The notes below the pieces were generated by a model. It was not told the origin of the DNA, did not search any database, and saw only the letters and a list, made by a program, of their open reading frames with translations. 64,000 bases of DNA from Linepithema humile (lineage: Eukaryota > Arthropoda > Insecta > Hymenoptera > Formicidae). Numbering within the stretch: position 1 is the stretch's first letter; the number at the start of each line of letters is the position of its first letter. Positions 57,370 through 64,000 of the stretch are shown here, in pieces. Position numbers and translations under genes: made by a program. The stretch is taken from positions 34,688,931 to 34,752,930 of the forward strand of contig NC_090128.1 in the NCBI RefSeq assembly GCF_040581485.1. Reading direction: 5' to 3'.

Positions 57370-58250
57370 GCATCATTCACGGATCGCGCACAGGGATTCC
57401 AGTTCCGTTCTGAAAAGTACGTGCTACCGGATGCACGGAATTACCTTCGTTGCTTTATTTTTCGTCAACCATGTTGCGAATTTAAAAAAAACAGTTTGAT
57501 AAAATGGACAAAAACAGAACAAGAAGAGAAAAAATTTTCTTGGTAACTGAACGATCTAAAATTGATCAATTTTAATAAATTAACAAATATATTTTACATA
57601 TCTTATTACACAATTAATAAAATTTCAGCATTTCGTTATCCTTATAGAATTGTTTCAAGTTTTAACTTGATAAAATTTGTTTGCAAAATTAAATTTTTAT
57701 ATTTACAATAAAGACTAGCGGAAAATCTTGAAAAATTAATTCAGTTTATTTCATTTTTGTAGTCTTTAAAATTGATTATTATTTGAAGGCTTATCTGCAA
57801 ATAATTAGTAATCCGACGTGAAGTGAATATTCTGTGACGTGTTTTAGTACGAAGTTACTGGTAAAAAATTGTTACTTTATTTAATTCAACTAACTAGAGC
57901 GAAAAATCTCGTTTCTTTATTTCGAAGGGAAACAGAGTTTATCTTAAAACCGACGGACATGGACGAACAATCGGACGGCAAGACTATAAGGATTTGCGAT
58001 TTAACTTCCAGAATCCGCGTCGGCAAAACTCGAACGAATGTTCGACACAGAGACAGTCGAATACTTTTCGTAGAATGAACGAGCCGTGAGAGCTTTCGTG
58101 AGGTGCTCGCGACATTCCTGAATTAATTAGACAAGCGAGATGGCACGATTGATCAGGGCTGAAAAACGAGGCGCCGACGTGGTTTCCTCTAACGAATAGC
58201 CAAATCGCTCGCAGTTTCAAAGTGGCTGTGCTTTTATTTGCGCCAATAGA
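57370..58250. other. AT-rich stretch without a recognised gene
   Basis: Positions 57480-57850 are strongly AT-rich. A short frame at 57869-58078 has no motif. No repeats of note before the poly(A) run at 58260. Confidence 0.55.
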
Positions 58251-58256
58251 TAAAAC

Positions 58257-58259
<3 letters not shown>

Positions 58260-58288
<29 letters not shown>
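58260..58288. repeat. Poly(A) run of 29
   Basis: The longest A homopolymer in the window. No recognisable retroposon body lies upstream. Confidence 0.97.
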
Positions 58289-58290
<2 letters not shown>

Positions 58291-58586
58291 GAATTATTTG
58301 AAAAGTAAAAATAATAAAATATTTTAAAAAATTATTTTGACACTCTTAAAATATCTAATACTTCGCTGAGTCAAGTATTCTTTGTGAGAAAACATCTTAT
58401 TGAATTACTTCTAATAATTAGATACATCAGGAGTCTTAGCGAGAGCCAGAGAACCAAGCGCGGAACAGACGAGCCCGTTCGGGCAAAGTTAATCCCGAAG
58501 TAAGGAGTGTTTGGTTCCTGCAAAAGAGATTAACGTACTACTGTCGCGACGGATGGATAGTTTCTATATCTCTTTCTCTCTCTCTG

Positions 58587-58592
<6 letters not shown>

Positions 58593-58647
<55 letters not shown>
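58593..58647. repeat. (TC)n microsatellite upstream of an acceptor
   Basis: A perfect TC tract of 55 bases, with imperfect units from 58569 and on to 58658. It leads into CTCACTTCCCCGCAG. Confidence 0.97.
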
Positions 58648-58658
<11 letters not shown>

Positions 58659-58670
58659 ACTTCCCCGCAG

Positions 58671-58787
58671 CGGCAGGGCAAATCACCGAGTTCCTTGGGT
58701 CGCACAAGACCAGCTTCGCACTTCGTGCACAGGCAGTGCTCCCTTAATCCGTATTCATCAGCAGTTATAGGCATCCACGAGCGCAGG
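58671..58787 (+). CDS. Candidate 117-nt exon behind a (TC)n tract
   Basis: The acceptor ACTTCCCCGCAG ends at 58670 and a good donor GCGCAGG|GTAAGAG starts the next intron after 58787. Of three frames only phase 0 is open throughout, giving 39 codons that start RQGKSPSSLGRTRPASHFVH and end VIGIHERR. Length divisible by three and phase 0 at both ends match the blocks at 25274 and 52753. No family is recognised. The microsatellite supplies the pyrimidine tract, so a chance acceptor is possible. Confidence 0.2.
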
Positions 58788-59460
58788 GTAAGAGGCTAAT
58801 CCGGCTCATCCGCGCTCAGCTGTGAGATGCCCGCCTCCACGCCTTCTGGGTCATCTCTGTGAAACGCGTTGTATGTCCGCGCAGTGACTCTTCTAAAATC
58901 GCAAGCTGGATCGCGCCGGTCGCGCGAAGGGGTTGGTCCCCGGTAACTTTAAAACTCAACGGACCTCGTCTCGTCCGCGCAGAAAATGACTAAATTTTTG
59001 AACACAATAATTTGCACTTATTTTATCGCAGTTGCAAAATATATATATTTTATGATTGCACTTTGACAAAGATCGAGATACGACATGGATTCCAAATTAC
59101 CCGAATTATCTACGAAATTATCTGCGAATAGTATGGCACCGTCCGAACGATGCTCGGGAGTTAAGCGAACTTATCCATCGGTAAAAGATAAACCGGATGC
59201 GCCGGTAGACAACGTCGAATGGCAGATGGTTTCGCGCGGGTGTGCGTTTCCCTCTGGATATTTGTATCCGTGCGGCTACACAGGCACGAGAGGGGTTTAC
59301 GGGGGAGAGGTGAATAGCAGCGAGAGACAGAGCGGGAGGAGGGCGTCGCGACGCGGACGAGGCGAGGCGAGGCGGAGGCGTCGTGCCGATAAATCAAATT
59401 GACTGGTGCGACGTCGAGCGCAGCCAGAGAGTCCGAGTTCTCCCTCTTCCCCTCTTGTCT

Positions 59461-59530
59461 CTCAATCTCTCTCCCTCCCTCTCTCTGTCTCTCTCTCTCT
59501 CTTTCTCTCTGTCTCTCTCTTCCTCTCCTC
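59461..59530. repeat. Imperfect (CT)n microsatellite
   Basis: CT units with TGT and CCC interruptions, followed about 25 bases later by CGCCCCGACAG, another possible acceptor ending at 59554. Open frames reading Leu/Ser runs here are not genes. Confidence 0.9.
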
Positions 59531-61250
59531 GAGCCTCTACATTCGCCCCGACAGTACGGCGACCGTCCATATACAACGTGTCCAATCGCAAATCCCTTTA
59601 ATTCGTTCCTTGCAGTATAAGTTTAATCCGAATTAAACTGCACGGGACGGCACATAAATTCGACCCTTGGCCGAGCATTAAAAGGAACGGCGCCTGGCGC
59701 TCTCCGACGGGGTCAGCCGCGCTATTCTGCATTAAGTGCTTCGCGTACGACGCGCTGAGTATCGCGGAGCCATGAAATCGCATCGTTCACGTCATACAGT
59801 TATTGTTCGCGATGTCGTGACTTTCCACGGTATACGAACAGTTGAAGCTGAGTTGCTGTCAAAGAGCCACATTGCATTATTGAAAAGTAATTAAATATAT
59901 TAATTAATATAGTAATCGAAATAATTAAAATGTTTTAATAAATATATGACAGTATGTATTGAAATTAAAAAAAAAATATTTGCGTCTAAATGTGTATGTT
60001 AAAAATTATAGGATAAGCAATTTTCTTTAATCGATAGTTTCTTATTTGTTTCTTGAGAATTATTAAGAGCGGTAACAATAGCGCGTAAATTTCAACAAAT
60101 TGTGAAACACTCGATTCATTGATGGAGTGTCGACGAAGTGGCGCGTTCCAAGAAATCCGCTGACGTTCTTGAAAACGATCAAGTTGCGTTACACAGGAAG
60201 TACAAGTTTCTGCATTAATACACGGGACCAGACTCAGGAAACAGGAAGCAGCGTTGCGAAACGTTGTCAGTATTTGGATTTCCGTGTAGTAAGCAGTAGT
60301 CAGAAACTCTCACATTTCTCCCACGCTTAACACGCATTGATAATCAGATGAGTTAACAAAATATTCACGTTATTATATATAAACGTTAAATGACAATTTA
60401 AACAATTTGCATATAAATATCGAGCTTACACAAATATCGAATTTCAATAATAATATTGCTACGTTGAAATAAATATATATGGAGTGAAATTTTCCAAGGC
60501 GAGCCGACGATGTAATTACTTCAATCGACAAAGTCCTGGCACGTCCTGACGACGACGTGTGAAGAATGATCATTAAACAATGCTACGTACCGTGGCATTG
60601 TCGCGAATGCTCGTAATGAGGTAGACACGCGCGTGTCGCAATTCGAGAACAGATCATGAGGGGTCAGAGGACGCATCCGTGTCGACGACCATCGATACCG
60701 CTAGGGTGACTCGCCCGCCCTTTGTGCACTTTATGGGTTTGACATTACGTTATGATTATTCACGGGGTTACTGTGTTTTATTACCAGCATTGGTTTTGGA
60801 CGCGTTGCACGTGTCACGCATGATGACCGCCTTACGTTACATACCGTAAATGTAGTTCGTTACGCGTTGGAACAGTATTGGCGCCGAGTCGTATCCATAA
60901 TTTGTATTTTACTAATTTATATATAATTTCATATTTTATTCATTAGTTTACAATAATTTATATTTTATTAATTTATAAAAAAATCACGGAGATTATAACG
61001 GCTTAAAAAATTGGACAAATTCCAACTATTTCTTCAAATAATTAAGACAATCAAGTTTATTCATCGCAATGCGATTATTTATTGTTATGCTCATTTAGAA
61101 CATGGTATTTTTCAATAATTGCTCCAAATTACTAATATTATTTTACGTATGATTGGTATAATTGAAATATCTTCGAAATTAGTTTTTGAGATCAGGAATT
61201 GTTTCCAGCATTACATGAATAAGTCGGATAGTTGACCCTCGCACGAAAGC

Positions 61251-61275
61251 TGATGCTACCAATTTGGTAGCATCA
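61251..61275. repeat. Perfect 25-nt palindrome
   Basis: TGATGCTACCAA, a central T, then TTGGTAGCATCA. The arms are perfectly complementary over 12 bases. It is GC-balanced, unlike its surroundings. Confidence 0.97.
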
Positions 61276-61596
61276 CCGGGAATATTGGTATCGTATAGGT
61301 GGTAAAAGGTACAAGCAATAATACGGAAGGCCGATCATATCAATCCCACGAGTCCGGCATACTTGAACTCATTCGTCGCATATCTATAGTATCCGGCCAT
61401 CGGATATGAGATATCTTGGAGAGTGCGATTATCCACATAAGTCGGTTTGCGCCTATCGCCGCCATACCTCATGGAGCTTCGTGACATACCACGTGACTTA
61501 CCCTACGAAAGGCGATTCTCTTGTTTCATGACGAATTCCTGCGGTTCTTCTCACCAGGAGGATACTGCACTATGAGATTTTTCCGCAAATTCCATC

Positions 61597-61614
61597 TATT
61601 GGGTTCGCAAATAA
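61597..61614 (+). mobile_element. Possible solitary mariner-like terminal sequence
   Basis: A TA dinucleotide is followed by TTGGGTTCGCAAATAA, which resembles the ends of some insect mariner elements (from memory, TTGGGTTGGCAACTAA-like). A weak partner, TTATTTGCCGAC, lies about 440 bases downstream near 62037, but only about 8-10 bases match. No transposase reading frame is visible between them, so this would be at most a short non-autonomous remnant. Confidence 0.15.
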
Positions 61615-62950
61615 ACCGTTCATTATTAAAAGCGATATTAAAAGAGATTTATTGCCGTTAACAGAGTTTTTATATCGTGAAATAAATAGCGCATATTTTT
61701 ATCATTTGTTTTATAATAGAGTATTACGTAGTGATGTCGGATACAAACTATATTACTATCCACAAATAAGTGATATATGTCATCGTCTCCCGATGAATGC
61801 TTCATAAGCGTCAAATACTTATATCGGACCGATGAGCGGTACACCCGATTTATGCACGAGCGTTATTCTCGCGTCATTAATTATTCCATCTACGGATTAC
61901 CTCGCGAAATATCGTGACAAATCGACTGTCTATAATTATCTGGCGCGCGGCGGCGCGCTCTTTCTCTCTCGGGCGCTTCTTTAACGGGATACAAAATCGG
62001 TGAAGGGATCATCCATGTAGTCGCGAGTGTTACATTTATTATTTGCCGACAAGTACAAAATATCTCGACGCGCCGCGCTCTCTCTTCGTCTTTATCCTCG
62101 TTTGGCAATCAACCAAAAGTTTCCTAACGACGTGGCGCGGCTGAACTTCGCCGCAGGTCCTCGAAGCTACAACCGTGAAAGTCTTCGATCTCTGTTACCG
62201 ACAGCACGAGATAAATTTCGCCGTTGTCGTAAGAACATACGTCTCGCAGCGTGGGTTCATCTGGAAACAACTGGATGTAGATGTAGCCTTTCGTTTCTCC
62301 GCTCGGCGACGTCCATCAATACCGCGGTAATCCATAGTTCTTGTCATGCCTCTCGAGCACGTTTGAGAGATGCCTTGTCGATTAAACGGTTTTTATATCT
62401 TGGCGAAAAGACTCTTATATCATACAGTGCACGCATGCTGCGTGAAACTAATCGCCTTGTACTTGCAAAGCAAACGACTGCGAATTTATCTTTAATAAAA
62501 CGCTCATAGACTTGGTACATGATATCTACTAATAGGCAATATTCGGAGAGAACATAAGCCAGGGTCTCATATTAATTTTCTACATTGGTATTTCTTGATA
62601 CATTATCGTGCTCAGTCTTCTGAGAATTTAGCAAGGTTTCGTTTACTATTAACGCTACCTGATACATAAGCTCATGTATCTTATTCGGCACCGTTACGCA
62701 CTATAAGCAAAGCAACAAAGTAACTTGTGAGAATTTGCCACGCACTACAAAGTCATATAACATGTTATATAATACGAATTCACGATCTCATAATAATAAT
62801 ATAATATAGATAGATCCACAAATAACTTATATAAGCGTTATTATACGAAATATAAAGTGTCTTATTTTAAACGGAAAAATTAGAACGATAATAAGAGCGA
62901 TATATTCGGATAGGAATTTAATAAAATTTTAAAATAGATATTATTTTCAG

Positions 62951-63061
62951 CGCACAGTCGTTACTTTTTATCCAGATTTTGACAAAATGTCACATATAAT
63001 TATGATTAGTCGTATATGTATATATATGGACAATTTATTTTTCCATATTTTTGTACTTTAA
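62951..63061 (+). CDS. Weak candidate short terminal exon
   Basis: TAGATATTATTTTCAG ends at 62950. The phase-0 frame is open for 36 codons in AT-rich DNA, starting RTVVTFYPDFDKMSHIIMIS and ending HIFVL and TAA. The second half is hydrophobic. An open frame of this length is less usual in AT-rich sequence, but the acceptor is only moderate and no family is recognised. Confidence 0.1.
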   Translation, partial: RTVVTFYPDFDKMSHIIMISRICIYMDNLFFHIFVL

Positions 63062-63814
63062 TTGACATCTATGCAAATGTGTGCAGTGAGTACACAAAAT
63101 ATCGCGAAAAAACGAAAAAAAGGAAAGACAAAGAAGGAGGGGAAAAAAAAATAAGAGGAAAAGATGCGAATAAGAGTCGGAAGTCAGAATCATATTAAAT
63201 ATCGCGTATCGGGCAGTCATGGTAGACCCACCGGGGCCGTCCGCCAAGCCGATATGAAATCATCGCGTCAGGCGTGGGAGTGCTTCGCAAATAGTAGGGC
63301 ATAATTGGAATCCATTCGGCAAACACAGCGTGGGCGCACTCCAATCAATCGGTCCGCGATGCTTTCTTTCATCGGTGGCGTCATCGGTAGTTTTGGAGCG
63401 TACAGCTGCCGTCAGAAATGTTAAGGTAGAGAAATGCGAAAAAAGGGTTTTCATAATTCAGATATTATTATTTACAATATCGCGAGAACTTGAATATAAA
63501 CACGGAATAAATTGCAATATCGGGAAAATTTGCATACAAACATAGAATAAATTATGAAAACGCGAGGGCTGATAAATTGAACACGCGACTGGCAATCAAT
63601 CATAAGGTTAATTGAGCATCTCCGCGAGATCGTGGCGACCATGTGTGTTCTCCGGCGTTCAAGGGAGAGAAGAATTCGCGGAAATAATTAGAACGTACGC
63701 GCAACGAGTCACACGTGTTCTTCCCGCCGGAGAGAGATATGTTTTCTGTCTCGGACGTGATGTTCGTCTCCTTCGACCGGCTTTCGCACAGATATTCCGA
63801 CGTCGGCTAGTCGG

Positions 63815-63845
63815 GCGCGCGCGCGCGCGCGCACACACTCTCTCT
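63815..63845. repeat. Compound (GC)n(AC)n(TC)n microsatellite
   Basis: About nine GC units pass directly into ACACAC and then CTCTCTCTC. The alternating purine-pyrimidine half is prone to left-handed DNA. A pyrimidine tract and CTTTCTCAG (AG at 63867-63868) follow. Confidence 0.93.
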
Positions 63846-64000
63846 CATAATTTTCTCCTTTCTCAGCAATTTCCGAAATTAATAGCCGGCTAAGTGGCGG
63901 TTAAATTATTGCCTCGTAAATATCCGCGCGCCCTCGCCGCGGATCCCGTTTCCGTTTCTATCTACGACGAGGGTGCAAAGGTCCCCAATTGTACTCCCGT

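Larger units (their letters stand above)
59600..62940. other. 3.3 kb AT-rich region, no recognised gene
   Basis: It contains a POU octamer at 60405-60412, a perfect palindrome at 61251-61275 and a possible mariner-like terminus at 61597-61614. A forward frame of 160 codons at 62027-62509 has no motif. Positions 61250-61600 are more GC-balanced than their flanks. Confidence 0.5.

Noticed and set aside
58511..58747. Leu/Ser repeat peptide resembling a membrane segment
   Set aside because: Translation of the (TC)n microsatellite; not a real hydrophobic helix.
1..64000. CRISPR arrays, bacterial operons, riboswitches or rho-independent terminators
   Set aside because: No regularly spaced repeats, no dense coding on either strand and no ribosome-binding-site pattern; the composition is eukaryotic.

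Overview
This window reads as nuclear DNA of a higher eukaryote, most likely an insect and best matched to a hymenopteran such as an ant. The reasons are indirect: CpG dinucleotides are abundant, (GA)n/(TC)n microsatellites are very frequent, poly(A/T) and poly(C/G) runs are common, AT-rich and GC-rich patches alternate every 1-3 kb, and there is no bacterial-style gene packing. The assignment comes from texture, not from a recognised gene.

I recognise no protein-coding gene, rRNA, tRNA, known microRNA or intact transposon. The longest reading frames (140-218 codons) are low-complexity or arginine/serine-rich and are about as long as expected by chance in 64 kb of six-frame sequence. The window is best read as a large intron or intergenic regulatory landscape. 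If coding sequence is present it is in short exons. I list the stretches where a convincing 3' splice site, a 5' splice site or both border an open frame. The best are a 51-nt exon-like block at 25274-25324 (+), an acceptor-led block from 54858 (+), an ATG-to-donor block at 56386-56496 (-), a 90-nt block at 20575-20664 (-), and acceptor/donor pairs at 52753-52812 and 58671-58787 (+). All are unconfirmed. A window this size should hold dozens of good-looking acceptors per strand, and several would be followed by 50 or more open codons by chance, so these confidences are deliberately low.

Layout. 1-7.6 kb: mixed GC, five perfect POU octamers, a few exon-like blocks. 7.6-9.6 kb: AT-rich. 9.6-14 kb: GA-rich with weak exon candidates. 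14-19 kb: mostly unremarkable. 19-24.9 kb: GC-rich, pyrimidine/purine-skewed, with repeats and exon-like blocks. 24.9-34 kb: AT-rich valleys alternating with CpG-rich blocks, and several acceptors with open frames. 34-40.5 kb: many homeodomain-like TAATTA and octamer sites, looking like cis-regulatory DNA. 40.5-46.5 kb: GC-rich low-complexity DNA. 46.5-52 kb: AT-rich to mixed. 52-59.6 kb: long (TC)n tracts, poly(C) runs and the densest set of exon-like blocks. 59.6-64 kb: AT-rich, with a perfect 25-nt palindrome and a possible mariner-like terminus.

The clearest sequence-level signals are an excess of the POU octamer ATTTGCAT/ATGCAAAT (16 perfect copies found, about 2-3 expected), several perfect short hairpins, and (TC)n microsatellites sitting where polypyrimidine tracts would be. 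I see no gene system that can be described as working together.
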